The notes beneath the pieces are model-generated. The model had not been told where the DNA came from. It did not search any database and worked only from the letters and a program-made list of their open reading frames with translations. The position numbers and the translations under genes were made by a program. DNA of 64,000 nucleotides from Citrobacter amalonaticus (lineage in GTDB: Bacteria; Pseudomonadota; Gammaproteobacteria; Enterobacterales; Enterobacteriaceae), in NCBI RefSeq assembly GCF_018323885.1, contig NZ_AP024585.1, forward strand, positions 620,001 to 684,000. Direction: 5' to 3'. Every line of letters starts with the position of its first letter. Within the stretch, counting starts at the first letter, position 1. Below, piece after piece: positions 39,692-53,444 of the stretch.

Positions 39692-40936
39692 TTAGCTACG
39701 CAGCGCGTTATTCGCCAGACGTTCGTCTTCAGCCTGGCAGGCTGCCGCGGTAAACAGGACGTCAGTGGAGGAGTTCAGCGCCGTCTCACAGGAATCCTGC
39801 AGCACGCCGATGATAAAGCCGACAGCAACCACCTGCATGGCGATATCGTTCGGGATACCAAACATATTACAGGCCAGCGGGATCAGCAGCAGCGAGCCAC
39901 CTGCAACACCGGATGCGCCGCAGGCGCACAGCGAGGCGACCACGCTCAACAGCAGCGCGGTGGGCAGATCCACCGGAACGCCCAGCGTATGCACCGCTGC
40001 CAGCGTTAACACCGTAATGGTGATCGCCGCGCCCGCCATATTGATGGTGGCGCCCAGCGGAATAGAAACGGAATAGGTATCGCGATCCAGATTCAGTTTT
40101 TCACACAGCGCCATATTCACCGGAATATTCGCTGCTGAACTTCGGGTGAAGAAAGCATAAACGCCGCTTTCACGCAGGCAGGCAAAAACCAGCGGATACG
40201 GATTGCGACGAATTTTCCAGAATACCAGCAATGGGTTGATCACCAGCGCGACCAGCGCCATACAGCCGACCAGCACAACCAGCAGTTGCGCGTAGCCCCA
40301 CAGCGTGGAGAAGCCGGTGGTGGCGAGGGTCGATGCGACAAGACCAAAAATACCAATCGGGGCAAAGCGGATCACCAGTTTCACCATAAAGGTCACGGCG
40401 TTCGACATATCATTGACCAGATTTTTGGTGGTGTCGTTGCCGTGACGCAGGGCAAAACCAAGGCCGACCGCCCACACCAGGATGCCGATATAGTTGGCAT
40501 TCAGCAGCGCATCAATGGGGTTAGAGACCATACTCATCAGCAGACCACGCAGTACTTCTACAATGCCTGACGGCGGCACGATATCATGCGAACTGGTGAC
40601 CAGATGCAACGTTGAAGGGAAGGCGAAGCTGAAGACTACCGCGGCGAGCGCCGCAGAAAACGTCCCCAACAGATAGAGAAACAGAATCGGGCGAATGCTG
40701 GTTTTTTGCCCGTGCTGATGGTTGGCGATCGACGCCATCACCAGCATCAGAACCAGAATCGGGGCGACGGCTTTTAACGCACCGACGAACAATGTGCCGA
40801 GCAAGCCAACGGCAATGGCTGCCGGTTTTGAAATCCATGCCAGTATGATCCCCAGTACGAGACCGACCAAAATTTGTTTAACCAGGCTTCCTTGAGCCAA
40901 ACGCTGTAGCAGCCCCGATGAACGTTGCGTAGTCAT
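39692..40936 (-). CDS. sstT: serine/threonine:sodium symporter
   Basis: A 414-residue inner-membrane symporter of the DAACS family, the E. coli length. Conserved are helices such as [29 protein letters not shown] and the serine-rich [14 protein letters not shown] loop near residue 271. It imports serine and threonine with sodium. The start follows GGATCAAGAAATG on the minus strand. It shares function with tdcC but belongs to a different family. Confidence 0.97.
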   Translation of the reverse strand: MTTQRSSGLLQRLAQGSLVKQILVGLVLGIILAWISKPAAIAVGLLGTLFVGALKAVAPILVLMLVMASIANHQHGQKTSIRPILFLYLLGTFSAALAAVVFSFAFPSTLHLVTSSHDIVPPSGIVEVLRGLLMSMVSNPIDALLNANYIGILVWAVGLGFALRHGNDTTKNLVNDMSNAVTFMVKLVIRFAPIGIFGLVASTLATTGFSTLWGYAQLLVVLVGCMALVALVINPLLVFWKIRRNPYPLVFACLRESGVYAFFTRSSAANIPVNMALCEKLNLDRDTYSVSIPLGATINMAGAAITITVLTLAAVHTLGVPVDLPTALLLSVVASLCACGASGVAGGSLLLIPLACNMFGIPNDIAMQVVAVGFIIGVLQDSCETALNSSTDVLFTAAACQAEDERLANNALRS

Positions 40937-41188
40937 TTCTTGATCCTTACAGTGTGTTGTTGCTCATCCTTCGCGCGTTCTATGGACGCCGCTTTCCGGA
41001 TGTAACAAAGTGTTTGCCTGGTTGAGTATAAGGAAAGATAACGCTTCGGGAAGCGAAATATGCTGGATTTCATGCTGCGGTCATGTTTTGTAACTTGGTG
41101 TTAACAATATTGTGACATGTTCTACAAAAAGCAGAGGCCAGATTATCGATTGGCCGGGGACGCGCTAGCGTCGCCCGGCACGACAGAA

Positions 41189-42154
41189 TTACGCCTGTTG
41201 TTTCTTATCATGCTGGTAGTTGACCCAGGCGTTGATCAGTAACGTCACGACCAGGATGCCAAATACCACGCCGAGCGAAATCGCAATCGGGATATGGTAG
41301 AAGTCGACGATCAGCATCTTTATACCGATAAACACCAGGATCACCGCCAGACCGTATTTCAGCATAGAGAACCGCTCTGCAACTCCCGACAGCAGGAAGT
41401 ACATGGCACGCAGGCCCAGGATCGCGAACAGGTTCGAGGTCAGAACGATGAACGGGTCAGTCGTAACAGCAAAAATAGCCGGAATACTGTCGACCGCAAA
41501 AATAACGTCGCTCAGTTCCACCAGAATCAGCACCAGCAGCAGCGGCGTGGCATACAGCAGACCCTTTTTACGCACGAAGAAATGTTCGTTCTCGATAGTA
41601 TCCGTCATGCGCAGATGTCCGCGCAGCCAGCGCACCAGAGGCTTATCGCCAATGCCGGCGTCATCTTCTTTCGCCAGCGCCATTTTTACCCCGGTAAACA
41701 GCAGGAAAGCGCCAAACACGTACAGCATCCATTCGAACTGCGTAATCAGCCAGGTACCAGCAAAAATCATTATCGTACGTAGCACGATGGCACCCAGCAC
41801 GCCGTAGACCAGTACCCGACGTTGCAGGGCTGGCGGCACCGAGAAGTAGCTGAACAACATCAGCCAGACAAAGACGTTATCGACCGCGAGGGATTTTTCG
41901 ATCAGATAACCCGTGAGGAACGCCAGCGCCTGCGGATCGGCGACGGCGCGGCCTTCGGTTTGTACCAGGTACCACCAGAATGCAGCGTTAAACAGTAGCG
42001 AGAGCGTGACCCAGACCAGGGACCAGGCAGCCGCTTGCTTCATGGTCATCGTATGTACGCCACGACGCCCCTGCAAAAAGAGGTCGATAGCCAGCATGAT
42101 CACCACAACAACAGCGAATCCGCCCCATAACAACGGTGTGCCGACAGTATTCAT
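41189..42154 (-). CDS. alx: Alx, TerC-family membrane protein (Mn/alkaline pH)
   Basis: Starting at 42154 gives 321 residues, as in E. coli; two more in-frame ATG codons precede it (42157 and 42160). It is a TerC-family inner-membrane protein with about nine helices and acidic residues inside helices ([29 protein letters not shown]). E. coli Alx exports manganese and is induced at high pH through its riboswitch leader, which is visible upstream. Confidence 0.97.
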   Translation of the reverse strand: MNTVGTPLLWGGFAVVVVIMLAIDLFLQGRRGVHTMTMKQAAAWSLVWVTLSLLFNAAFWWYLVQTEGRAVADPQALAFLTGYLIEKSLAVDNVFVWLMLFSYFSVPPALQRRVLVYGVLGAIVLRTIMIFAGTWLITQFEWMLYVFGAFLLFTGVKMALAKEDDAGIGDKPLVRWLRGHLRMTDTIENEHFFVRKKGLLYATPLLLVLILVELSDVIFAVDSIPAIFAVTTDPFIVLTSNLFAILGLRAMYFLLSGVAERFSMLKYGLAVILVFIGIKMLIVDFYHIPIAISLGVVFGILVVTLLINAWVNYQHDKKQQA

Positions 42155-42164
42155 CATCATTCCT

Positions 42165-42360
42165 TACACATAAAAAAAACGGCCAACGTCGGAAGACGTC
42201 AGCCGCTGCTTTTTATGCATAGACCTCGCCTTCCGGCAAGGTCTCACTTACAACAAAAAAAGAATGCGTTAGCGCATTCCTTTGTCGTTGCCCGGTGACC
42301 GGATGTGGTTTTTCACACATCGTAATGACGATCGACCGACAATGAAGTTACTCCCCTTTG
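42165..42360 (-). promoter_or_regulatory. alx 5' leader: PRE / yybP-ykoY manganese and pH riboswitch (sraF)
   Basis: On the minus strand the leader starts with GGGGAGTAAC (42357-42348), the typical yybP-ykoY opening, and CCGGGCAACG follows. It then has AT-rich hairpins, AATGCGCTAACGCATT and GACCTTGCC...GGCGAGGTC, and a terminator-like hairpin with the stem CGGC(T)GACGTC/GACGT(T)GGCCG and a T run at 42170-42178. This matches the E. coli alx PRE element and sraF RNA. The leader controls alx transcription and translation. Confidence 0.9.
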
Positions 42361-42425
42361 CAGGTAACAAAATATGACAGGCCATGCATTCCGTCAATGG
42401 CCTGTAACATCTGTTTTACAATGTT

Positions 42426-43424
42426 TTACGCAGTCGCTGCGCGGCTGACATCGTCTGCCGGGAAGGTGACGCCGGTCTGGCGACGAATCTCGGTTAACAA
42501 TTTTGCCGTGATGCGACTGTTGGACAATCCAGGGTGATTCACTTCATTGGCGTCCACCAGTGCTGCAAACGCCTGTGCCTCATACAGCATAGTATTGATG
42601 TGCTGCGGTTGGGTAAGATCCTGGGTTTTCCCGCCGCGCGGAACAAAACAAACCTTCTGGCATTCGGAGATTTTTTCGATCACCAGCGATCCGGCTTCGC
42701 CCTGAATTTCACTGTCGACAACGGAATCACTCACTTTGGAATGCTGGAGGGTGACGCTGAAATCACCGTAGTCCATCACCACCACGCCGTGGGCATCGAC
42801 ACCGCTCTCCAGCAGACTGGCAGAGGCCTGTACGCTGTGCGGTTCTCCCCATAGCGCCACAGCGGAAGCCAGGCAGTAGAAGCCAATGTCCATGATCGAG
42901 CCATTGGAGAAGGCCGGGTTAAAGGTGTTCGGGTTTTCGCCGTCAAGATAGCGCTGATAGCGCGACGAGTACTGACAGTAATTGAGGAACGCTTTGCGCA
43001 TTTTACCGACTTTCGGCAGCGATTGTTGTAACAGCAGGAAGTTAGGCAGACTGGCGGTTTTAAACGCTTCGTAAAGCACCACTTGATTTTCCCGCGCACA
43101 GGCGATGGCGGCTTCGACTTCGGCCAGATTCGACGCCAGTGGCTTCTCGCAGATCACATGCTTTTTATGGCTCAGAAACAGTTGGGTCTGGGGAAAGTGC
43201 AGCGAGTTCGGGCTGGCAATGTACACGGCGTCAATCGCCTCGCTTTGCGCCATCGCATCCAGCGAGGTAAACAGATGCTCGACGAGGTAATCATTGGCGA
43301 AGGTTTGCGCCTGTTCGAGGCTGCGGGAATAGACTGCGGTTAACTTATATTTGCCGGTCTCATGGGCGGCATCCACAAACTGGCGGGTGATCCAGTTTGT
43401 GCCAATCACTGCGAAACGTATCAT
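42426..43424 (-). CDS. ygjR: Gfo/Idh/MocA-family oxidoreductase YgjR
   Basis: A 332-residue NAD(P)-dependent oxidoreductase. The N-terminal Rossmann fold shows FAVIGTNWITRQFV and the second motif VICEKPLASNLAEV holds the EKP lysine; NGSIMDIGFYCLAS is the substrate-domain motif with Asp-Ile-Gly. Its length is close to the 334 of E. coli YgjR. Substrate unknown. It is read leftwards, ahead of alx. Confidence 0.93.
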   Translation of the reverse strand: MIRFAVIGTNWITRQFVDAAHETGKYKLTAVYSRSLEQAQTFANDYLVEHLFTSLDAMAQSEAIDAVYIASPNSLHFPQTQLFLSHKKHVICEKPLASNLAEVEAAIACARENQVVLYEAFKTASLPNFLLLQQSLPKVGKMRKAFLNYCQYSSRYQRYLDGENPNTFNPAFSNGSIMDIGFYCLASAVALWGEPHSVQASASLLESGVDAHGVVVMDYGDFSVTLQHSKVSDSVVDSEIQGEAGSLVIEKISECQKVCFVPRGGKTQDLTQPQHINTMLYEAQAFAALVDANEVNHPGLSNSRITAKLLTEIRRQTGVTFPADDVSRAATA

Positions 43425-43493
43425 AAATGCCTTCAGGCTCCATAAAGGGATTCTGTCGTCAATTTAGCACGCCTTTATGACAAAGCCAGTGCG

Positions 43494-43997
43494 CTACTGC
43501 GCAGTTTCCTTTAACGACAACTGCGTCAACCAGAGGCGGGTATCAAATTCCAGCTGGTGATAGTGCGGTTCCATGTGACAGCAAAGCTGATAAAACGCCT
43601 TGTTGTGCTCCTTTTCCTTCAGATGCGCCAGTTCGTGGACGACGATCATTCGCAAAAAGGGTTCCGGCGCGTTGCGAAACACGGTGGCGACGCGGATCTC
43701 GGCTTTCGCTTTCAGCTTGCCGCCTTGTACGCGAGAGACCGCTGTGTGCAGGCCGAGCGCATTCTTCAGCACGTGGATCTTATTGTCATACATCACTTTG
43801 TTGATCGGCGGGGCGTTACGCAGAAATTGATTTTTCAGATCCTGGGTGTATTGCCAGAGCGCTTTATCCGTCGCGAAATCATGCGTTCCCGGATAGCGCT
43901 TTTCCAGCACCGCGCCCAGCCGTTGCTCGGCAATCAGCGTGCGCACCTGAGAAAGCAGGTGCTCCGGGTAGCCCTGGAGGTAAGTTAATTGGCTCAT
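43494..43997 (-). CDS. ygjP: M48-like metallopeptidase-fold protein YgjP (UPF/DUF45)
   Basis: Starting at 43997 gives 167 residues, the E. coli length. It carries a zinc-binding HELAH motif ([20 protein letters not shown]) near residue 117 with a following acidic region, as in the DUF45/WLM metallopeptidase families. The N-terminal half contains a Tyr/Lys-rich stretch. No signal peptide is seen, so it is cytoplasmic. Peptidase activity has not been established. It lies head-to-head with rlmG. Confidence 0.92.
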   Translation of the reverse strand: MSQLTYLQGYPEHLLSQVRTLIAEQRLGAVLEKRYPGTHDFATDKALWQYTQDLKNQFLRNAPPINKVMYDNKIHVLKNALGLHTAVSRVQGGKLKAKAEIRVATVFRNAPEPFLRMIVVHELAHLKEKEHNKAFYQLCCHMEPHYHQLEFDTRLWLTQLSLKETAQ

Positions 43998-44080
43998 CGT
44001 CACCCATGCAAATCATAAAAAGTGTATACTCACGCACCCTTTTACGGGATACGCCGAAATTTTACCATTCAGGAGGGCCG

Positions 44081-45217
44081 ATGAGCCACACAGACAACGG
44101 TTTCCGTTCACTGACACTAAAACGTTTCCCGGAAACGGACGACGTTAACCCACTGTTGGCGTGGGAAGCGGCCGATGATTATCTGCTGCAACAGGTGGAC
44201 GATACGGAGATTCGCGGCCCGGTGCTGATCCTGAATGATACCTTCGGTGCGCTGAGCTGTGCGCTGGCGGAGCAGTCGCCGTACAGCATTGGTGATTCGT
44301 ATTTAAGCGAACTGGCAACGCGGGAAAACCTGCGCCATAACGACCTCGCGGAGTCCAGCGTCAAGTTTCTCGACAGCACGGCAGAGTACCCGCAGGCGCC
44401 GGACGTGGTGCTGATCAAAGTGCCGAAAACGCTGGCACTGCTGGAGCAACAGCTGCGCGCGCTGCGAAAAGTGGTGACCCCGCAAACCCGTATCATTGCT
44501 GGCGCGAAGGCGCGGGATATCCATAACTCCACGCTGGAGCTGTTTGAGAAAGTGCTCGGTCCAACGACTACCACGCTGGCGTGGAAAAAGGCGCGTCTCA
44601 TCAATTGCACCTTCAGCGAGCCGGCTCTGGCTGATGCGCCGGAAACGCTGAGCTGGAAACTGGAAGGCACCGACTGGACCATCCATAACCATGCCAACGT
44701 CTTCTCCCGCACCGGGCTGGATATTGGCGCCCGTTTCTTTATGCAGCACCTGCCAGAGAATCTGGAAGGGGAGATTGTCGATCTCGGCTGTGGCAACGGG
44801 GTAATTGGTCTGACGCTGCTGGAAAAAAATCCGCAGGCGAGCGTGGTGTTTGTCGATGAATCCCCAATGGCGGTGGCGTCCAGCCGTCTGAATGTGGAAA
44901 CTAACCTGCCTGAAGCCATCGATCGCTGTGAGTTTATGATTAACAACGCGCTGTCCGGGGTTGAGCCTTTTCGCTTTAACGCCGTACTGTGCAACCCGCC
45001 GTTCCATCAGAAGCATGCACTGACGGATAACATTGCCTGGGAAATGTTCCACCACGCCCGTCGCTGCCTGAAGATCAACGGCGAGCTGTATATCGTCGCC
45101 AACCGTCACCTCGACTATTTCCACAAGCTGAAGAAGATCTTCGGCAACTGCGCCACCGTTGCGACCAACAATAAGTTTGTGGTGCTCAAAGCGGTGAAAG
45201 TCGGCCGCCGTCGCTAA
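44081..45217 (+). CDS. rlmG: 23S rRNA m2G1835 methyltransferase
   Basis: The ATG at 44081 with an AGGAGG ribosome site gives 378 residues, as in E. coli; the frame could open at 44006. The N-terminal half is a degenerate methyltransferase-like domain; the C-terminal half has the SAM motif [17 protein letters not shown] near residue 228 and the catalytic NPPF near residue 305. It methylates guanosine 1835 of 23S rRNA. It faces fadH, with a hairpin between. Confidence 0.97.
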   Translation: MSHTDNGFRSLTLKRFPETDDVNPLLAWEAADDYLLQQVDDTEIRGPVLILNDTFGALSCALAEQSPYSIGDSYLSELATRENLRHNDLAESSVKFLDSTAEYPQAPDVVLIKVPKTLALLEQQLRALRKVVTPQTRIIAGAKARDIHNSTLELFEKVLGPTTTTLAWKKARLINCTFSEPALADAPETLSWKLEGTDWTIHNHANVFSRTGLDIGARFFMQHLPENLEGEIVDLGCGNGVIGLTLLEKNPQASVVFVDESPMAVASSRLNVETNLPEAIDRCEFMINNALSGVEPFRFNAVLCNPPFHQKHALTDNIAWEMFHHARRCLKINGELYIVANRHLDYFHKLKKIFGNCATVATNNKFVVLKAVKVGRRR

Positions 45218-45229
45218 GCGAACTGCCCA

Positions 45230-45257
45230 TGCCCGGCACGCACAATGTGACCGGGCA
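45230..45257. terminator. hairpin between rlmG and fadH
   Basis: The stem TGCCCGG/CCGGGCA lies between two convergent stop codons, probably a bidirectional terminator. The loop is about 14 bases, so confidence is moderate. Confidence 0.55.
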
Positions 45258-45262
45258 ATGAA

Positions 45263-47302
<2,040 letters not shown>

Positions 47303-47391
47303 TTATTGTTATGTGGTCGGATGAGTGTCTAATTTAGTCGTCGGCAGGGAAAAGGGAAAAGGGGAATGCGATGATTGTGATGGGATTCAAA

Positions 47392-47416
47392 AAATGCCCC
47401 CGGGCAGGGGGCATTT
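47392..47416 (-). terminator. patA terminator
   Basis: A 10-bp perfect stem AAATGCCCCC/GGGGGCATTT with a short loop (GGGCA) is followed on the minus strand by TTTTGAATC. It ends the patA transcript 41 bases after its stop. Confidence 0.9.
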
Positions 47417-47457
47417 GTTCACAGGCCAGAATGGTGTTTCATCACCCGGCAAGCTGT

Positions 47458-48945
<1,488 letters not shown>

Positions 48946-49035
48946 TTATTGCGCAACATTTAATCTCATTTGTTAACACTTGCTGGGTTTTTGTGCAAAA
49001 TGAAGACCGTGCGAGCGCGGCGTCAGAAGGGGCGA

Positions 49036-49054
49036 TTGCGCAGAAATAGTGCAA
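49036..49054. promoter_or_regulatory. NtrC-like activator site upstream of patA
   Basis: TTGCGCAGAAATAGTGCAA is a dyad resembling the NtrC box TTGCACC-N4-TGGTGCAA. It lies about 140-170 bases upstream of the sigma-54 promoter, an enhancer distance. Confidence 0.5.
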
Positions 49055-49191
49055 ATTTTGCGCGATAACAGTGCGCGTCCCACAGTGTGATTTTATAGTT
49101 TCAACTTGAAAGTATTTTAAATCAATCAATTAGAATTCGTACAAAATATGAGGTTTAATCGCAAATTGCGATCTAAATCAAATTTAACATC

Positions 49192-49218
49192 TAAAGATAA
49201 ATCTGTTAGCGCCGAAAT
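49192..49218 (+). promoter_or_regulatory. sigma-28 (FliA) promoter of aer
   Basis: TAAAGATA (49192-49199) and GCCGAAAT (49211-49218) are separated by 11 bases, as in the FliA consensus TAAAGTTT-N11-GCCGATAA. It ends 49 bases before the aer start and places aer in the flagellar class III regulon. Confidence 0.85.
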
Positions 49219-49267
49219 AACATCTGACAAGAAGTTAACAACCAGATAACTTGCACAGGACGCGACT

Positions 49268-50788
49268 ATGTCTTCTCAGCTCTACGTTACCCAGCAAAAT
49301 ACACCGCTGGATGACGATACGACCCTCATGTCGACAACCGATCTCCACAGCTACATCACGCACGCCAACGATACGTTCGTCAATATTAGCGGTTACTCAC
49401 TCAATGAATTGCTGGCGCAACCGCACAACCTGGTGCGTCACCCGGACATGCCGAAAGCAGCCTTTGCTGACATGTGGTACACCCTGCAGCAGGGTGAACC
49501 CTGGAGCGGCATCGTCAAGAATCGCCGTAAAAATGGCGATCACTACTGGGTTCGGGCGAACGCGGTACCGATGGTGCGCGAGGGGAACGTGACGGGGTAC
49601 ATGTCAATTCGCACCCGCGCGACGGATGCGGAGATCGCCACGGTTGAGCCGCTTTACAAGGCGCTCAATGAAGGTCGTTGTCGACGCCGGATCCACAAAG
49701 GACTGGTGGTGCGTAAAGGATGGCTCGGGAAACTACCGGCAATGCCGGTGCGTTGGCGGGTCCGCAGCGTGATGGCGCTGATCTACGTGGTATTGGCGGC
49801 GGTGCTACACCTGTCTGGTGCGCCATGGCTTGCACAACTGATGTGTGTGCTGGTGATGCTACTGGGTACAGCGGCGTTTGAGTGGCAGATTGTTCGTCCG
49901 ATTGAGAACGTCGCGAAGCAGGCGCTGAAGGTAGCGACCGGTGAGCGAAACAGCGTGGCGCATCTGAATCGCAGTGATGAACTGGGGTTGACGCTACGCG
50001 CTGTCGGGCAACTTGGTCTGATGTGTCGCTGGCTAATTAACGACGTTTCAAGCCAGGTGTCGAGCGTCAGAAACGGCAGCGAAGCCTTAGCGAAAGGCAA
50101 CGACGATCTGAATAAGCATACGCGTCAGACGGTCGATAACGTCCAGCAGACGGTGACCACCATGAATCAAATGGCGGCGTCGGTAAAACAAAACTCCGAA
50201 ACCGCATCCGCCGCCGATAAGCTGTCGATTGCCGCCAGTAGCGCGGCGGCACAGGGCGGTGAAGCAATGGACACCGTGATTAAAACCATGGATGACATCG
50301 CCAACAGCACGCAGCGCATTGGCACCATCACCACGCTGATTAACGACATCGCTTTCCAGACCAATATTCTGGCGTTGAACGCCGCAGTTGAAGCGGCCAG
50401 GGCGGGTGAGCAAGGCAAAGGGTTTGCCGTCGTGGCGGGTGAAGTGCGCCATCTGGCCAGCCGCAGCGCCAGCGCGGCGAATGATATTCGTAAGCTAATC
50501 GATGCCAGTGCGGATAAAGTGCAGTCGGGTTCTCAGCAGGTCCACGCCGCGGGACGTACGATGGATGATATTGTCTCTCAGGTACAAAACGTCACTCAGT
50601 TGATTGCGCAGATCAGCCATTCAACGCTTGAACAGTCCGACGGATTGACCAGTCTGACGCGTGCGGTAGGCGAACTTAACGACATCACGCAGAAGAACGC
50701 CGAGTTGGTTGAAGAGAGCGCGCAGGTGTCCGCCATGGTTAAACACCGTGCCAGCCGTCTGGCGGATGCCGTGACGGTGTTGCACTAA
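49268..50788 (+). CDS. aer: aerotaxis receptor Aer
   Basis: A 506-residue receptor, the E. coli length. The N-terminal PAS domain (residues 20-120; [21 protein letters not shown]) binds FAD and senses the electron transport chain. A membrane anchor lies near residues 165-205, followed by a HAMP linker and a methyl-accepting signalling domain with the hairpin [22 protein letters not shown] near residue 360. It lacks a C-terminal NWETF tail, as does E. coli Aer. A start with GGACGCGACT upstream has a weak ribosome site. Confidence 0.97.
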   Translation: MSSQLYVTQQNTPLDDDTTLMSTTDLHSYITHANDTFVNISGYSLNELLAQPHNLVRHPDMPKAAFADMWYTLQQGEPWSGIVKNRRKNGDHYWVRANAVPMVREGNVTGYMSIRTRATDAEIATVEPLYKALNEGRCRRRIHKGLVVRKGWLGKLPAMPVRWRVRSVMALIYVVLAAVLHLSGAPWLAQLMCVLVMLLGTAAFEWQIVRPIENVAKQALKVATGERNSVAHLNRSDELGLTLRAVGQLGLMCRWLINDVSSQVSSVRNGSEALAKGNDDLNKHTRQTVDNVQQTVTTMNQMAASVKQNSETASAADKLSIAASSAAAQGGEAMDTVIKTMDDIANSTQRIGTITTLINDIAFQTNILALNAAVEAARAGEQGKGFAVVAGEVRHLASRSASAANDIRKLIDASADKVQSGSQQVHAAGRTMDDIVSQVQNVTQLIAQISHSTLEQSDGLTSLTRAVGELNDITQKNAELVEESAQVSAMVKHRASRLADAVTVLH

Positions 50789-50869
50789 TCCTTTCTTTTA
50801 TCCGCATCAACGCTTACCGGTAATGGTAAGCGTCATTGTAATAATAATGTTAATAACATATTAAATATT

Positions 50870-50893
50870 ACCACCTACGGGTGGTTTTTTTAT
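50870..50893 (+). terminator. aer terminator
   Basis: The stem ACCACC/GGTGGT with loop TACG is followed by TTTTTTATTTT, 81 bases past the aer stop. Confidence 0.85.
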
Positions 50894-51032
50894 TTTATTC
50901 GTATCTTTTCATTTCTGTCTTTGGGCTATTTGGACATCATAAAAAATCGTTTATATAACGATCGGTCTGCCTTTATTCATCGTCAAAAACTATTTGCCGG
51001 CAGTTATTGATAATAAAAAGCGATCAATATCA

Positions 51033-51059
51033 TAAAGTTAGTGAGTTTGTTACCGATAA
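51033..51059 (+). promoter_or_regulatory. sigma-28 (FliA) promoter of the MCP gene
   Basis: TAAAGTTA (51033-51040), an 11-base spacer and ACCGATAA (51052-51059) closely match TAAAGTTT-N11-GCCGATAA. It lies 40 bases before the MCP start, so this chemoreceptor should be co-expressed with flagella. Confidence 0.85.
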
Positions 51060-51099
51060 AGGAATCTGTCTGAAGAAAAACTATCTCCAGGGAGAATAT

Positions 51100-52665
51100 A
51101 TGTTTTTACGTAACATGAAGATCCGCTCAAAATTATTTATCGCGTTTGGATTGTTTATTGTACTGATGATGGTGAGTTCAGGCCTTTCATTATTTAGCCT
51201 GGACCGCGCCAACAGCGGTATGCAAAACATCATTACCAATGACTATCCCATCACGGTAAAAGCCAACAAGCTCATCGATCATTTTCAGGATTTTGTCAGC
51301 ACGCAGCAGTTGATGCTGATGGACGAAGAGGGGCGGTGGACCCAGACGTCCCAGAAAAAGCTCGACAACATTAGCCAGCAGATTACGGTGTTGCTGGATG
51401 AACTGGACGCTGCGCCGCTAAATGCCGAATCGAAAAAGGTCATCTCCGGGATCCGTGATGTGCGCGAGCAATATCTCGCCTCCCGATTCCGCATTTTGCA
51501 GGAACTACAAAACCATAACCGACAGGCGGCAATGCAGGAGATGATGACCACGACGGTCAATGTACAGCAGGCCTATAAAGAGAAAGTTCAGGCGCTGATC
51601 GCCATTGAAGATGCGCAGATGTTGCGTGCTGGCGCGCAGGTGGAAAGTGATTTTACTGCGAACCGGGCGTTGCTTATCGCGCTGGCGCTCATCGGTATTG
51701 CCGCGGGTTGTATGATGGGTTGGTATATCGTGCGTTCCATCACCCGGCCACTGAATGAAGCGGTGCAGTTTGCCGAAGCGATTGCCGAGGGCGACCTGAC
51801 CCGCAATATCCTCACCACGCAGAAAGATGAGACCGGCGAACTGCTGCATGCGCTGATGGTAATGAAAACTCGCCTGCTGGAGATCGTCCAGGAAGTCCAG
51901 AACGGGTCGGAGAATATCTCCAGCGCGGCAGCGCAGATCGTCGCCGGGAACCAGGATTTGGCTGCACGTACCGAAGAACAGGCGAGCTCCGTTGAGCAGA
52001 CCGCCGCGTCAATGGAGCAGATCACCGCCACGGTAAAAAACACGGCCGAACATACCGGAGAAGCGACGAAGCTCTCTGCGGGGGCGGCGACCGTTGTGAA
52101 GAACAATGGCGAGATGATGAATCAGGTAACGCAAAAAATGCGGGTGATTAATGAAACATCTAACCGCATGTCGGACATCATCAACCTGATTGACTCCATT
52201 GCATTCCAGACCAATATTCTGGCGCTTAATGCAGCTGTTGAAGCCGCGCGAGCCGGTGAGCATGGCCGTGGGTTTGCCGTGGTGGCAGGGGAAGTACGCC
52301 AGTTGGCGCAAAAGAGCGCATCTTCTGCCAGCGAGATCCGCCATCTGATTGAGGATTCCACCGGTCAGACCCAGGAAGGGATGCAACTGGTCGAGAAGGC
52401 TAACGGACTGATAAACGGCATGGTCAACAACGTCGAGGAGATGGATGTGATCCTGCGGGAGATCGGCCAGGCCAGTCGTGAGCAAACCGAGGGGATTTCG
52501 CAGATCAACAGCGCGATTGGCCTGATTGACGCCACTACCCAGCAGAACTCCTGTCTGGTCGAGGAGTCCGTTGCGGCAGCGGCGTCACTGAATGAGCAGG
52601 CGTTACACTTAAAAGAGATGGTGAAAGTGTTCCGTGTTCGTGACGGCGACGCCTTGCCTGCTTAA
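51100..52665 (+). CDS. methyl-accepting chemotaxis protein (four-helix-bundle sensor)
   Basis: The ATG at 51100 with GGGAGA upstream gives 521 residues; the longer frame from 51007 contains the FliA promoter. TM1 is about residues 11-31, a periplasmic ligand domain of about 160 residues (four-helix-bundle type) follows, TM2 lies at about 190-211, then HAMP and the signalling domain with [27 protein letters not shown]. There is no NWETF-type CheR/CheB tether; the tail ends [11 protein letters not shown]. It is absent from the same place in E. coli. The ligand is not evident. Its stop overlaps that of yqjI by 2-4 bases. Confidence 0.93.
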   Translation: MFLRNMKIRSKLFIAFGLFIVLMMVSSGLSLFSLDRANSGMQNIITNDYPITVKANKLIDHFQDFVSTQQLMLMDEEGRWTQTSQKKLDNISQQITVLLDELDAAPLNAESKKVISGIRDVREQYLASRFRILQELQNHNRQAAMQEMMTTTVNVQQAYKEKVQALIAIEDAQMLRAGAQVESDFTANRALLIALALIGIAAGCMMGWYIVRSITRPLNEAVQFAEAIAEGDLTRNILTTQKDETGELLHALMVMKTRLLEIVQEVQNGSENISSAAAQIVAGNQDLAARTEEQASSVEQTAASMEQITATVKNTAEHTGEATKLSAGAATVVKNNGEMMNQVTQKMRVINETSNRMSDIINLIDSIAFQTNILALNAAVEAARAGEHGRGFAVVAGEVRQLAQKSASSASEIRHLIEDSTGQTQEGMQLVEKANGLINGMVNNVEEMDVILREIGQASREQTEGISQINSAIGLIDATTQQNSCLVEESVAAAASLNEQALHLKEMVKVFRVRDGDALPA

Positions 52666-53219
52666 TCAAGCTGAGTGATTTCCAGCGCCGCACGGTCGAT
52701 CACGCCAATGATCTTTTTTAACTGTGCGTCGCTGATGTCACCCTGATTCACTCTCAGATCCAGCACTGCCTTGAAGTTTTCCAGCGCTCGTTTCATCTGC
52801 GGATTCTTACGCAGTTCAAAGCCGACATTGCGTGCGTTGACGCGTTCCTGAATGTGGCCGAGATGTTCACGATTCTCTTCCAGCCATTGTGCGCCGGTGT
52901 CAGTGAGAGTGATTTTTTTACGCCCCCCATCCTCTTCGCTAACCGTAATAAAGGCCTGATCCTGGAGGAAATCCAGCGTTGGGTAGATCACGCCAGGACT
53001 CGGCGTATAGTTGCCTTGCGTCAGATTCTCGATAGCTTTGATTAGCTCATAACCGTGGCTGGCTTCGCGGGAGAGAATATCCAGAATCACCAGACGCAGC
53101 TCCCCATGGCCAAAAAAGCGCTGACGCCGTCCACCACCGCCACCTCTACCGTGACGATGTTCGCAACCGCCGTGATGATGCCCTTCGCCTTTACAGCAAC
53201 CTTCATGATGATGTCGCAT
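52662..53219 (-). CDS. yqjI: PadR-family nickel-responsive repressor YqjI
   Basis: A 185-residue protein versus 207 in E. coli. The N-terminal metal-binding region is rich in His, Cys and Gly ([20 protein letters not shown]) and is shorter than in E. coli. The winged helix follows ([28 protein letters not shown], about residues 43-70, with the typical [12 protein letters not shown]). It represses yqjH and itself and is relieved by nickel. AAGGAGG precedes the start. Its stop meets the MCP stop tail to tail. Confidence 0.95.
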   Translation of the reverse strand: MRHHHEGCCKGEGHHHGGCEHRHGRGGGGGRRQRFFGHGELRLVILDILSREASHGYELIKAIENLTQGNYTPSPGVIYPTLDFLQDQAFITVSEEDGGRKKITLTDTGAQWLEENREHLGHIQERVNARNVGFELRKNPQMKRALENFKAVLDLRVNQGDISDAQLKKIIGVIDRAALEITQLD

Positions 53220-53235
53220 GATAACCTCCTTTTGT

Positions 53236-53249
53236 TTAGATATATCTAA
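53236..53249. promoter_or_regulatory. YqjI operator, yqjI side
   Basis: A perfect 14-bp palindrome TTAGATATATCTAA, followed directly by a half site TTATATCTAAA. It lies 17 bases upstream of yqjI. Confidence 0.7.
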
Positions 53250-53410
53250 TTTATATCTAAAATGAAGATTTTGACAAGAGCAGTGTTGAAAATTTTACTA
53301 ATACTATGAATTTAAATGATAAATATGTAAAGGCAGTAACACAGCAGATGCTATCAAAAAATGACTTGCAATTCTGGCTATTAACAATCATTATCATTTG
53401 AAAACTGTAT

Positions 53411-53424
53411 TTAGATATATCTGA
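53411..53424. promoter_or_regulatory. YqjI operator, yqjH side
   Basis: TTAGATATATCTGA, one base off the perfect palindrome on the yqjI side, 20 bases before yqjH. Confidence 0.7.
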
Positions 53425-53444
53425 TTATCACACGAAGGTCAAAA

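Larger units (their letters stand above)
50789..51099 (+). promoter_or_regulatory. aer-to-MCP intergenic region
   Basis: A 311-base gap holding the aer terminator at 50870-50893 and the sigma-28 promoter at 51033-51059. A further hairpin (ACGCTTACC/GGTAAGCGT, about 50809-50828) precedes the first. Nothing else is seen. Confidence 0.7.
53220..53444. promoter_or_regulatory. yqjI/yqjH divergent promoter region with YqjI and Fur sites
   Basis: Two palindromes flank the region: TTAGATATATCTAA at 53236-53249 and TTAGATATATCTGA at 53411-53424, probable YqjI operators. A Fur-like sequence (AAATGATAATGATTGTTA on the minus strand) lies at 53382-53399. This fits dual nickel and iron control of yqjH. 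Confidence 0.75.
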
